A stretch of DNA of 64,000 bases from Apus apus (lineage: Eukaryota; Chordata; Aves; Apodiformes; Apodidae). Below the pieces are notes generated by a model. It did not search any database. It was not told the origin of the DNA and saw nothing but the letters and a program-made list of their open reading frames with translations. The stretch is taken from NCBI RefSeq assembly GCF_020740795.1, contig NC_067305.1, positions 186,001 to 250,000 of the forward strand. Reading direction: 5' to 3'. Positions 1-11,527 of the stretch are shown here, in pieces (the stretch's first letter is position 1; every line of letters begins with the position of its first letter). Both the position numbers and the translations under genes were made by a program.

Positions 1-3000
1 ACTCATAACCCTAGACCCTTAACCAGACACAGCGGACCCTAGACCCTAAACTGTAGACAGTGGACCCTAGACCCTTAACCCTAGACCCTTAACCCTAGAC
101 AGCGGACCCTAAACCTATAACCCTAGACCCGTAACCCTAGACAGTGGACCCTCTACCCTCAACCCTAGACCCTCAACCCTAGACCCTCAACCCTAGACCT
201 TTAACTGTAGACAGCAGACCCCAGACCCTGAACCCTCGACCCTGAACCCTAGACCCTGAACCCTGAACTCTACACAGCGGACCCTAGACCCTTAACCCTA
301 GATCCTTAACCCTAGGCAGCGGACGCTGGACACTTAACCCTAGACAGTGAACCCTAGACCTATAACCCTAGACCCTTAACCTTAGACAGCGGACACTAGA
401 CCCTTAACCTTACACACTGAACCCTAGACCCTTAGCCCTAGACCCTTAGCCCTATACCCTTAGACCTAGATCCTTAGCCCTAGACAGCAGACACTAGACC
501 CTTAACCCTCGAACCTTAACCCTACACAGCGGACCCTAGACACAGTACCCTATAACCTTTTCCCTAGACCTTTAACCCTAGACAGCGGACCCTAGACACA
601 GTACCCTATAACCTTTTCCCTAGACCTTTAACCCTAGACAGCAGACCCTAGACACAGTACCCTATAACCTTTTCCCTAGACCTTTAACCCTAGACAGCGG
701 ACCCTAGACCCTTAACCCTAGACCCTTAACCTTAGACGGTTGACCCTAGACCCTTAAAACTAGACAGCGGACGCTAGACCCTTAACCATGGAACCTTAAC
801 CCTAGAAAGCAGACCCTATACCCATAACCCTAGATCCTTAACCCTTGACCCTTAACCCTTAACCCTAGACAGTGGACCCTAGACCCTTAAACCTAGACCC
901 TTAATACTAGACCCATAACCCTTGACAGTGGACACTAGACAGCTGACCCTATACCCTTAACCCTAGACAGCGGACTCTTAGACCCTTAACCCTAGACATT
1001 TAACACTAGACAGCGGACCCTAGACCCTTAATCCTAGACAGCGGACCCTAGACCCTTAACCCTAGAGCCTTAACCCTAGACAGCAGACACTAGACACTTA
1101 ACCCTCTACCCTTAACCCTCGACTCTTAACCCTAGACAGTGTACCCTAGACCTTAAACCCTTAGACCCTTAACCCTAGACAGCAGACACCAGAGCCTTAA
1201 CCTAAGACCCGTAACTCTACACAGCAGACCCTAGACCCATACCCCTAACCCTTAACCCTAGACAGTAGATCATAGACACTTAACCCTAGACAGCAGACCC
1301 TAGACCCTTAACCCTAGACCCTTAACTGCACACAGCGGACCCTAGACCCTTAACCCTAGACCCTTAACTGCACACAGCGGACCCTAGAGCCTTAACCCTA
1401 GACCCTAAAACCCAGACAGAGGACCCTAGACCCTTAACCCTAGACCCTTAACCCTAGACAGCGGTCCCTAGACACTTAAACCTAGATCCTTAAACCGAGA
1501 AAGTGGACCCTAGACCCTTAACAGTAGACAGCGGACCCTAGACCCTTAACTCTAGACCCTTAACCCTAGACTTTGGATCCTATACCCTTAACTCTAGACC
1601 CTTAACCCTAGAAAATTAACCCTAGACACTTAAACCTAGACCCTTAACCCTAGACAGCGGACCCTAGACCCTTAACCCTAGATGGTGGACCCTAAACTCT
1701 TAACCCTAGAACATTAACCCTAGACCCTTATCCCTAAACCCTTAAGCCTAGACCGCGGACACTAGACCGCAGACCATAGACCGCGAACCCTAGACCCTTA
1801 ACCCTAGACCGCGGACCCTAGACCTCTAACCCTAGTCCCTTAACCATGGACCGCAGACCCTAGACCCTTAACTGTAGATCCTTAACTCTAGACCCTTTAG
1901 CCGTAGATCCTTAAGCCTAGACCCTTAACCCTAGACCCTTATCACTAGACCGTTAACCCTAGACCGCAGACCCTAAACCGCAAAACCTAGACCCTTAACC
2001 CTAGACTCTTAATCCTATACCTCGGACCCTAGACCCTTAACCCTAGACCGTTAACCCTACACCCTTAACCCTAGACGGCGGACCCTGGACCCTTTACCCT
2101 AAACCCTTAACCCTGGACTGCGAACCCTAGACCCTTAACCCTAGACCGAGGACCCTACATCCTTAACCCTACACTGTGGACCTTAGATCCTTAACCCTGG
2201 CGCCATAACCCTAGACCCTTAGCCGTAGACCCTTAACCCTGGACGGCAGTCCCTATATCCTTAACGCTCGACCCTTAACCCTAGACCCTTATCCCTATAC
2301 CCTTAAGCCGAGACAGCGGACACTAGACCTTTAACCGTAGACCCCTAACCCTAGACAGCGGTCCCGAGACCCTTAACCCTAAACCCTTAACCCTAGACGG
2401 AGGACCCTAGACACTTAACTCTAGAACGCGGACCCTAGACCCTTAACCCTAGACCCTTTAGCTCTAGACCCTTAACCCTAGACCTCGGAACCTAGACCTC
2501 GGACCCTAGACTCTTAACCCTAGACTCTTAACCCTAGACCTGTAACCCTAGACCACAGACCCTACACCCTTAACCCTAGACGGCGGACCCTAGCTCCTTA
2601 ACCCTAGCGCCTTAACCCTAGACCCTTAGCCCTACACCCTTAACCCTAGACAGTGGACCCTAGACCCTTAACCCTTGAACGTGGAGCCTAGACCGCGGAT
2701 CCTAGACCCTGAACCATAGACTGTGGACCCTAGATTGCAGACACTAGACCGCGAATCCTAGACCCTTATTCCTAGACTCTTATTCCTAGACCGTGGACCC
2801 TTGAGACTTAACCCTAGGATGCAGACTCTAGTACAGTAGCCCTAGACCCTTAACCCTAGACCCTTAACCCTAGACCGCGGACCCTAGATCCTTAACCCTA
2901 GCACTGTAACACTAGACCCTTAGCCTTAGACATTCAACCCTAGACAGCAGACCCTAGACCCTTAACCCTAGAGCCTTATTCCTAAACCCTTAAGCCTAGA

Positions 3001-4390
3001 CGGCGGACCCTAGACCCTTAACCCTAGACGCTTAACCTTAGACCCCGGAACCTAGGCCCTTATCCCTAGGCCCTTATCCCTAGACCCTTAACCGCAGACC
3101 GCGGACCCTAGACCGCAGACCCTAGACCCTTAACCCTAGACTAAGGACCCTAAACCATTAACCCTAGACCCTTAGTCCTAGACCCTTTTCGTTAGACCCT
3201 TAACCCTAGACCTCGGACCCTAGACCCTTAACCCTAGACCCTTAACCCTAGACCCTTAACCCTAGACAGAGGACCCTAGATCCTTAACCCTTGACCCATA
3301 ACACTAGACTACGGACCCTAGACCCTTAACCCTAGGCCGCCGACACTAGCACCTTAGCCCTAGACCCTTGACCCTATACTCTTAACCCTAGACCGTGGAC
3401 CCTAAACCGCAGACCCTAGACCGCGAACCCTAGACCCTTAACCCTAGTGCCTTAGCCCTAGACCCTTAACCCTAGATCCCTTAACCCTAAACAGCGGACC
3501 CTAAACCCTTGAACCTTAACCCTAGACCCTTATCCCTAAACCCTTAAGCGTAGACGGCGGATACTAGACTGCGGACCCTAGACCCTTAACTCTAGACCTT
3601 TAACCCTAGATCATGGTCCCTAGACCCTAGACCCTAGACCCTTAACCCTAGACCCTTATCACTAGACCCTTAACCCTAGACCCTTATCACTAGACCGTTA
3701 ACCCTAGACCGCAGACCCTAAACCGCAAAACCTAGACCCTTAACCCTAGACTCTTAATCCTATACCTCGGACCCTAGACCCTTAACCCTAGACCGTTAAC
3801 CCTACACCCTTAACCCTAGACGGCGGACCCTGGACCCATTACCCTAAACCCTTAACCCTGGACTGCGAACCCTAGACCCTTAACCCTAGACTGAGGACCC
3901 TACATCCTAACCCTACACTGCGGACCCTAGATCCTTAACCCTGGCGCTATAACCCTAGACCCTTAGCCATAGATCCTTAACCCTAGACGGCAGTCCCTAT
4001 ATCCTTAACCCTCGACCCTTAACCCTAGACCCTTATCCCTATACCTTTAAGCCGAGACAGCAGACACTAGACCCTTAACCCTAGATGGAGGACCCTAGAC
4101 CCTTAACCCTAGACCCTTTTCACTAGACCGTTAACCCTAGACCGCAGACCCTAAACCGCAAAACCTAGACCCCTTAGCCCTAGACCCCTTAGCCCTAGAC
4201 CCCTTAGCCCTAGACCGCGGACCCTAGACCGGGGACCCTAGACCCTTAACCCTAGACCGGGGACCCTAGACCCTTAACCCTAGACCCTTAACCCTAGACC
4301 ATGGACCCTAGACTGCGGACCCTTGACCGGGAAACCTTGACCGCGGACCCTAGACCCTTAACACTTGACCCTTAACCCTTCACTCTAGAC
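1..4390. repeat. Telomere-like satellite, C-rich strand on top
   Basis: Continuous degenerate tandem repeat whose core is CCCTAGACCCTTAAC, alternating with short spacers such as AGCGGA, AGACCGCGGA and AGACAGCGGA. The units resemble the vertebrate telomere motif CCCTAA but are diverged and interrupted by the AGAC linker, so this is telomere-like rather than functional telomere. A 56-bp sub-unit occurs three times in tandem (starts near 541, 597 and 653). A block of about 370 bp near 1942-2310 recurs near 3679-4070. No gene is supported here. Confidence 0.9.
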
Positions 4391-6967
4391 CCTGAAGCCT
4401 ACAGCCTAAAACCTAGACATTTGACTCTAGACACTGGACGGTAGACACTGGAACCTAGACCCTTAATACTAGACATAGATGCTAACCTTGTGCACTTATC
4501 TCCAGACCCCAAACACGTAACTCTAGACCGTGAAGCCTAAGTCTAAACCCTAGACACTACACCCTGGACACTGGACCGTTGACCCTGGTCACTTAGCTCC
4601 AGACTCTAAGCCCTTAACTCAAGACCCTTAAGCTTAAATCATAAACCCTAGACACTGGACCCTTAATCCTAAATACTAAACCCTAGATGCTGGACCCTTG
4701 ACACTGGGCACTTAACTCCAGACCCTAGACCCTTAAGCCTACAGCCTAAACGCTAGATACTGGACTCTAGCCACTAGAGGTTTGACTCTGGGCACTGTAC
4801 TCCAGACGCTAAACGCTTCACTCTAGACCCTTAAGCCTACAGCCTAAAACCTAGACATTTGACTCTAGACACCGGACCGTAGACACTGTAACCTAGACCC
4901 TTAATACTAGATACTAAACCCTAGACCCCTGACCCTGGGCACTTATCTCCAGACCCCAGACGCATACCTCTAGACCCTTTAAGCCTACGGTCTAAACCGT
5001 AGACAGTATACCCTAGACACTGGACCATAGACACTGGACCCTTGAACCTGGTCACTTAACTCCAGACTTGAAACCCTTAACCCCAGACCCTTAATCCTAC
5101 ATAATAAAGCCAAGACACTGGACCCATAATCCTACATACTAAAACCTAGACGCTGGACCTTTGACCTTGATCACTTAACTCCAGACCCTAAACCCTTAAG
5201 TCTAAACCCTCAAGCCTAAAGCCCAAACCCTAGACACTGGACACTGGACCATTAATCCTAGATACTAAATGCTAGACGCTAGACCCTTCACCCTGGGCAC
5301 TGAACCCTTGACTCTAGACCCTTGACTCTAGACTGTTAAGCCTACAGCTTAAACCTTAGACACTGGAAGCTAGACAATAGACCCTTGACCCTGGGCACTG
5401 AACTCCAGACCCTAGACTTTTAAGCCTGCATCATAAACCCTAGACACTGGACACTGGACCCTTAATCCTACATACTAAACCCTAGACACTAGAGCCTTGA
5501 CCCTGGGCACTTATGTCCAGACCCCAGACGCCTAACTGTAGACCGTTAAGCCTGAGGTCTAAACTGTAGACACTAAACCCTAGACACTGAACCATAGACA
5601 CTGAACCGTTGACCTTGGTCCCTTAACTCCAGACTCAAAACCCTTAAACCTAGACCCTTAAGCCTACATCATAAACCCTAGACACTGTACACTGGACCCT
5701 TAATCCTAGATACTAAACCCTAGATGGTAGACTCTTGACCCTGGGCACTGAACTCCATACTCTAGACCCTTGACCCTTAACTCTAGACCTGTAAGACTAC
5801 AGCCTAAAACCTACACACTATACTCTAGGCACTGGACACTAGACACTGGACCCTAGACCCTTAATCCTAGATACTAAACCCTAGACGCTAGACCCTTGAC
5901 CCTTATCACTTAACTCCAACCTTGAAACCATTAACCCTAGACAATTAAGCCTTCATCATATACCCTAGACACTGGACCCTTAATCCTAGATACTAAACCC
6001 GAGATGCTGGAACTTTGACCCTGGGCACTTAACTCCAGACCCTACACACTTAAGCCTACATTATAAAGCCTGGACACTGGACCCTTAATCCTAGATACTA
6101 AACTCTAGACACTAGAGCCTTGACCCTAGGCACTGAACTCCAGACCCTAGGCCCTTAAGTCTAGAACTTTAGCTTACAGCCTAAAACCTAGACACTACAC
6201 TGTAGACACTGGACACTGGACCCTTAATCCTAGATACTAAACCCTAGACACTAGAGCCTTGACGCTGGACACTGAACTCCAGTCCCTAGATGTTTAAGTC
6301 TAGACCCTTAAGCCTACAGCCTAAAACCTAGACACTGGACTCTAGATAGTGGACACTAGACACTGGACCCTAGACCCTTTATCCTAGATACTAAACCCTA
6401 GACGCTAGACCCTTGACCCCGGGCACTGAACTCCAGTCCCAAGACCCTTAAGTCTAGACCCTTAAGTCTACAACCTAACAACTAGGCAGTAGACGCTAAA
6501 GCCTACAGCCTAAACCCTAGACACTGGACACCAGACCCTTAATCCTACATACTAAACCTTAGACGCTAGACCGTTGACCCTGGGCACGTAACTCCAGATT
6601 TGAAAGCCTTAACCCTAGACCCTTAAGCCTACAGCCTAAAGCCTAGACAATAAATCCTAGACACTGCACCATAGACACTGGACCCTTGACCCTGGTCACT
6701 TAACTCCATACTCAAAAGCCTTAACCCTAGACCCTTAAGCCTACAGCCTAAACCCTAGACACTGGGCACTGGACCCTTGATCCTAGATAGTAAACCGTAG
6801 ACCTAGAGCCTTAACCTTGACTTTTGCTCTTGATGTTTTACTCTAGAAACTTAAACCTAGTCTCTAAATGCTTGGCCCATATTCCTAGACATTAGAGTCT
6901 TTACTCTAAATCTGTGACTCTGGGCGCTTAAGGCCACAAGCTAGACCCTTATCTGTAGACCCTTAAA
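4391..6967. repeat. Higher-order form of the telomere-like satellite
   Basis: The same CCCTAGAC-type words continue but are organised into longer monomers of roughly 100-160 bp. Typical ordered phrases are CTAGACACTGGACCCTTAAT, TAGATACTAAACCCTAGA, GACCCTGGGCACTTAACTCC and CTTAAGCCTACAGCCTAAA. The change from the short-unit form is near 4390. The last 150 bp before 6967 become irregular, as at the end of the second block near 13500-13581. Confidence 0.85.
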
Positions 6968-7102
6968 CTGATAAACTGGGAGCAGCAGAGCAATTGGCTA
7001 ATTGGGAAAGACCAGTAAGTCCAAGCTCAGCTGGGTTAGTTCTGGACCTGTTAATGAAATGATTGATTACAGCTGAGCAGCACCTCACCTGCTAAACTTA
7101 GA
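6968..7102. repeat. 135-bp non-satellite spacer, copy A
   Basis: Sequence of ordinary complexity that starts CTGATAAACTGGGAGCAGC and ends CACCTGCTAAACTTAGA. It recurs at 13582-13716 with a single mismatch (GATTGATT here, GATAGATT there), although the flanking satellite is far more diverged. It sits at the end of a satellite block in both places. Confidence 0.9.
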
Positions 7103-7188
7103 CCCAGACCCTTAATCATAGAATCACAGGGGTTGGAAGGGACCTCGAAAGATCACCTAGTCCAACCCCCCTGCCAGAGCAGGGTCAC

Positions 7189-8946
7189 CTAGAGTACATC
7201 ACACAGGAAGGCGTCCAGGATGGTTTTGAATGTTTCCAGCGAAGGACACTCCACAACCTCTCTGGGCAGCCTGTCCCAGGGCTCTGTCCCTCTCACAGTA
7301 AAAAAAAAATTTCTGATATTCACCTTAAACCTCCTATGCTCCAATTTGTATCCATTACTCCTTGTCCTATCACTGGTCATCACTGAAAAAAGCTTAACTC
7401 CATCTTCTTGACGCTCACCCTTTACGTATTTGTAAACATTGATGAGGTCACCCCTCAGTTTTCTTTTCTCCAAACTAAAGAGACCCAGCTCCCTCAGCCT
7501 TTCTTCATAAGAGAGATGTTCCACTCCCTTAATCATCTTTGCGGCTCTGCGCTGGACTCTTTCAAGCACTTCCCTGTCCTTCCTGAACTGAGGGGCCCAG
7601 AACTGGACACAATACTCCAGATGCGGCCTCACCAATGCAGAATAGAGGGGGAGGAGAACCTCTCTTGACCGACTAACCACACCCTTTCTAATGCACTCCA
7701 GGATGCCATTGGCCTTCTTAGCCACAAGGGCACACTGCTGGCTCATGGTCATCCTCCTGTCTAGCAGGACCCCTAGGTCCCTTTCACCTACACTGCTCTC
7801 CAGCAGGTCAGCCCCCAACCTGTACTGGTGCATGGTGTTTTTCTTCCCCAAATGCAAAACTCTACACTTGCCCTTGTTGAACTTCATCAGGTTTTTCCCC
7901 GCCCAAGTCTCCAGCCTGTCTAGGTCTCTCTGAATGGCAGCACAGCCTTCTGGTGTGTCAGCCACTCCTCCCAGCTTGATGTCATCAGCAAACTTGCTGA
8001 GGGCACATTCTGTACCCTCATCCAGGTCGTTGATGAAGATGTTGAACAACACCGGTCCCAGTACCGACCCCTGAGGGACTCCAGTAGTCACAAGCCTCCA
8101 AGTAGATTCTGCCCCATTGACTACAACTCTCTGACTTCTTCCTTTCAACCAGTTCTTGATCCACCTCACTGCCTGATCATCAAACCCATACTTGATCAAC
8201 TTATCTACAAGGATGCTGTGGGAGACGGTGTCAAATGCTTGACTGAAATCAAGATAGACCACATCCACCGCTCTACCATCATCTATCCACCTAGTAATTT
8301 CCTCATAGAAGGCTATGAGGTTAGTCAAACATGACTTACCCTTGGTAAAACCATGTTGACTGCTCTTGATGACCCCCATCTCCTTGATATGCCTAGAGAT
8401 AGTGCCAAGGACAAGTTGTTCCATCACCTTTCCAGGGATGGAGGTGAGGCTGACCGGTCTATAGTTACCCGGGTCCTCCTTCTTGCCCTTCTTGTAGACC
8501 AGAGTGACATTTGCTATCCTCCAGTCCTCAGGCACCTCTCCTGTTACCCATGACTTACCACAGATGATAGAGAGTGGACTACCAATGACCTCCGCCAGCT
8601 CCCTCAGCACCCTTGGATGCATTTCATCTGGACCCATCGATTTATGGATGTCCAGATTACTCAACTGATCCCTAACCCAATCCTCATCTACCTTAGCAAA
8701 CTCCTCCTTTATCTTGACTTCTGCTGGGGCTATATGAAACTGGGGCTCATGGAGAAAGCCTGCAGGAGTAAAGACAGAGGCAAAGAAGGCATTCAGCACC
8801 TCTGCCTTCTTTATATCCTCTATCACCAGGGCACCCACCTCATTCAGCAGTGGGCCTATATTGCCTCTGGTATTAGTTTTGTTGGCTATGTATTTGAAAA
8901 AGCCCTTTCTATTGTCCTTAACCCGACTTGCAAGGTTAAGTTCCAA
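7189..8946 (-). pseudogene. CR1 ORF2, reverse transcriptase part
   Basis: A 585-codon open stretch carrying the whole reverse transcriptase of CR1. It begins with the linker [14 protein letters not shown]. The palm follows: [20 protein letters not shown] (first catalytic Asp), [20 protein letters not shown], then [11 protein letters not shown] with the catalytic FADD pair. The thumb and C-terminal region end in [18 protein letters not shown], close to the 3' end of the element. No stop interrupts it, but it is out of frame with the endonuclease part, so it is one half of a broken ORF2 rather than a separate gene. Confidence 0.88.
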
Positions 8947-8974
8947 GGAGGACCTAGCTTTCCTAGTTGCCTCC

Positions 8975-10081
8975 CTACATTCTCTGACAACAAGTCCTAT
9001 ATTCCTCCCAAGTAACCAGCCCCTCCTTCCATGATCTATAGATTTTCCTTTTCCATTTGAGTTTGCCCAGCAGTTCCTTTTTTAACCACGCTGGTCTCCT
9101 AGCTCCCTTACTAGATTTTCTGCCCATTGGGACACACTGATCCTGTGCTTGCAAGAAGTGGTCCTTGAATGTTGACCAGCTATCTTGAGCCCCTTTACCT
9201 TCTAGCACTCTGTCCCATGGGACTTCCCTTAACAATTGATTGAGGAGGCCGAAGTTTGCTCTGTGGAAGTCCAGGGTTCTGGTCCTGCTGGGTATTCTGT
9301 TCCTCCCACACAGGATCCTGAACTCCACCATCTCGTGGTCACTGCAGCCAAGGTTGCCATTGACCACCACTGCTTCAACAAGGCCCTCCTTGTTGGTGAG
9401 CACAAGATCCAGCAGCGCTCCTCTTCTGGTCGGCTTGTCCACCATTTGCATTAAGAAGTTGTCATCAATGCATTGGAGGAACCTCCTAGACTGTGAAAGG
9501 CTGGCTCTATAAGTCCTCCAGCAGATATCGGGGTAGTTAAAACCTCCCTTGAGGACCAAGGACTGTAATTGTGAGGCTGCTTTCAGCTGCCTGTAGAAAG
9601 CCTCATCGACTTCCTCATCTTGATCAGGAGGTCTGTAGTAGACCCCCACAACTGTATCACCCATACCAGCCTGCCCTTTAATTCTTACCCACAGACTTTC
9701 AACTTGCCCCTCATCAGCCCCTGCACAAAACTCGATACATTCTAGTTTCTCTCTCACATAAAGAGCAACTCCACCACCTCGCTTCACTGACCAATCTTTC
9801 CTAAAAAGCACATAGCCATCCATGGCCACGTTCCAGTCGTGTGAGCTGTCCCACCATGTCTCTGTTATTGCTACCAGATCATAACCCTTAGACCGCACAC
9901 AGACCTCTAACTCTTCCTGTTTATTCCCCATGCTGCGTGCATTGGTGTATAGACATTTCAGGAAGCAAGCAGAGCACAGCGGTGGGACCAAATCCTCCTT
10001 AGACCACCCTCCTTCAGGCCCTGGTATGTTCCTCTTGGGCTTGTCCCTAACAGACCCAGTTTTCTCCCCTTCCCCCTTCAC
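8975..10081 (-). pseudogene. CR1 ORF2, endonuclease part (frameshifted)
   Basis: The N-terminal 368 codons of CR1 ORF2, an APE-type endonuclease that nicks the target DNA. Motifs in order are LYTNARSMGNKQEELE, ITETWWDSSHDWN (the catalytic Glu region), GGGVALYVREKL, VGVYYRPPDQDEEVDE and then KGGFNYPDICW. Two lesions are visible. The frame ends at 8975, about 20 bases before the reverse-transcriptase part opens in another frame, so ORF2 has a frameshift near 8977-9000. The usual GDFN motif reads GGFN (codon at 9542-9544), replacing a catalytic Asp. This copy should not make active ORF2. Confidence 0.85.
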
Positions 10082-10083
10082 AT

Positions 10084-11307
10084 CTAGTTTAAAGCTCTCT
10101 CAATGAGCCCTGCTAAGTCCTGCCCCAAAAGCTTTTTCCCCCTCTGGGACAGGTGCATCCCACCTGCCACCATCAGGCCAGGTGTCTCATAGAGCAGCCC
10201 ATGATCAAAAAAACCAAAGCCCTGCCTTTGGCACCAGTCTCGTAGCCATTCATTGATCAGTAAACTCTTCCTGCTTATCTCTCCACCCATTCTTGCAGGA
10301 GCTATGGAGGCAAACACAACTTGTGCTCCAGACCCCCTAACTAGCCGTCCCATGGCCCTGAAGTCTCTCTTCATTGCCCTTACATTTCTTGTAATAATTT
10401 CGTCACTGCCAACCTGAAAAATCAGCAGTGGGTAGTAATCGCAGGAACTTACAAGATTAGGGAGTTTCCTTTTAACATCTCTAACCCGAGCCCCAGAGAG
10501 GCAGCAGACCTCCCTGTGCGATGGGTCTGGTCGACAGATGGGCCCTTCTGTTCCCCTCAGGAGGGAGTCACCCACCACAATTACCCTCCTTTCCTTCTTA
10601 GTTGAAGAAGTCCTAAGGCATGGAGCTGAGTGACAAGTCCTAGGTGCTTCACTAGACAGATCTGTCACTCCAACTTCATTTTCCTGTCCTTGAAGTTCCA
10701 AGACCTCATACCTATTCTTCAAGGGCAATTCGGAGGGCAGAGCGGGTTGGGAGGGTTTTTGCTTGCCTCTCCAAGGACGAACCTCCCTCCATTCCTCCAT
10801 GTCTCTAAAGTTCTCTCCTTCTGTCTGATGACAGGAGGGGAGGGGATCCATCACTTGTTCTAGAACCTCTTCCTTCTGCCCTTGCCTCAGGGTTTGGCTC
10901 CACCAATCTATTTCACTCTCACATTCTCTGATAGTTCTTAGTCTTTCAACCTCCTCCGTCAGTTTAACCACCTGCCTAAGGAGATCATTTATTTGCTCAC
11001 ACCGCACACACGCGGTGCCACTGGCTCCCTCCGGTACCAGTACCAAGCTCAGGCATTCGCTGCAGCCAGAGACCTGCACAGCTGCGTGCCTGCTCAGAAC
11101 CTCTGTCTGAGTTCCCACATCCTTTTTCAATACGGTTTTAGGGCGTGTTGTGACCATGCTAGAGAAAGCTACCGGTGTTCTCTGCTCCCTGCCTCCACTC
11201 GCGCTGCTCTCTGCGTGCCCTCGCGCTCTCCACCCTCGGGCCACTTCCTGTGAAGGCCGCTGCCGCTCTCCGCTCTGTGCTGCAGTGTGCTCTGCGGGAG
11301 CTGCCAA
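10084..11307 (-). CDS. CR1 ORF1 protein (zinc-finger/esterase-like)
   Basis: Open frame of 407 codons, intact from end to end. CR1 ORF1 proteins bind the element RNA and often carry a lipase-like SGNH hydrolase domain. Visible here are an N-terminal stretch with a conserved-looking MVTTRPKTVLKKDVGTQTE and a Cys-rich segment with CSEC and CVRC at about residues 80-105, which probably binds zinc. A leucine-rich helical stretch (INDLLRQVVKLTEEVERL) follows. The C-terminal half has VVGDSLLRGTE (SGNH block I, Ser nucleophile in GDSL) and a late GGMHLSQRGKK carrying the His. The true start may be the internal Met before VTTRPK, because the upstream 50 residues are Arg/Ala/Gly-rich and look like translated untranslated region. 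It lies just upstream of ORF2 in the same direction. Confidence 0.85.
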   Translation of the reverse strand: MAAPAEHTAAQSGERQRPSQEVARGWRARGHAESSASGGREQRTPVAFSSMVTTRPKTVLKKDVGTQTEVLSRHAAVQVSGCSECLSLVLVPEGASGTACVRCEQINDLLRQVVKLTEEVERLRTIRECESEIDWWSQTLRQGQKEEVLEQVMDPLPSCHQTEGENFRDMEEWREVRPWRGKQKPSQPALPSELPLKNRYEVLELQGQENEVGVTDLSSEAPRTCHSAPCLRTSSTKKERRVIVVGDSLLRGTEGPICRPDPSHREVCCLSGARVRDVKRKLPNLVSSCDYYPLLIFQVGSDEIITRNVRAMKRDFRAMGRLVRGSGAQVVFASIAPARMGGEISRKSLLINEWLRDWCQRQGFGFFDHGLLYETPGLMVAGGMHLSQRGKKLLGQDLAGLIERALN

Positions 11308-11527
11308 GATGGCCGCTTTTAAACCTTGCTGCCATTCTCAGCCACGCCCCCCGCCATGTCAGCCTTCCTGTTCCTCGCAGGATTCCCGCTCAGACTTGGG
11401 TCTCCTTGCTCTGCTCCGGATTCGCCGTCTCCGAGAAGCCCGGCCCCTTCTCTAATCATCAGTAATTAAAGGAGCAGCTCTCACCGCTGCCGGTGGCGCT
11501 GCTGCTCTCCGCTCTGCGCTGCCATGT

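Larger units (their letters stand above)
7112..11527 (-). mobile_element. CR1 LINE, nearly full length
   Basis: A 4.4-kb CR1 non-LTR retrotransposon in minus orientation. Its 3' end is at 7112, where the plus strand reads CATAGAATCACAGGGGTTGG. Its 5' untranslated region is GC-rich and ends near 11527. It carries ORF1 (10084-11307) and ORF2 in two frames (8975-10081 endonuclease; 7189-8946 reverse transcriptase). It interrupts the satellite: CCCTTAATC is followed by the element on the left, and CTTAATCCTAGATACTAAACC resumes on the right. That restores a normal satellite monomer and suggests a 6-7 bp CTTAATC target duplication. CR1 copies are usually 5'-truncated, so this length is unusual and suggests a fairly recent insertion. 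Confidence 0.93.

Noticed and set aside
1-4390. A true chromosome end (functional telomere)
   Set aside because: Units are CCCTAGACCCTTAAC-like and degenerate; perfect CCCTAA arrays are absent, so at most this is subtelomeric satellite.
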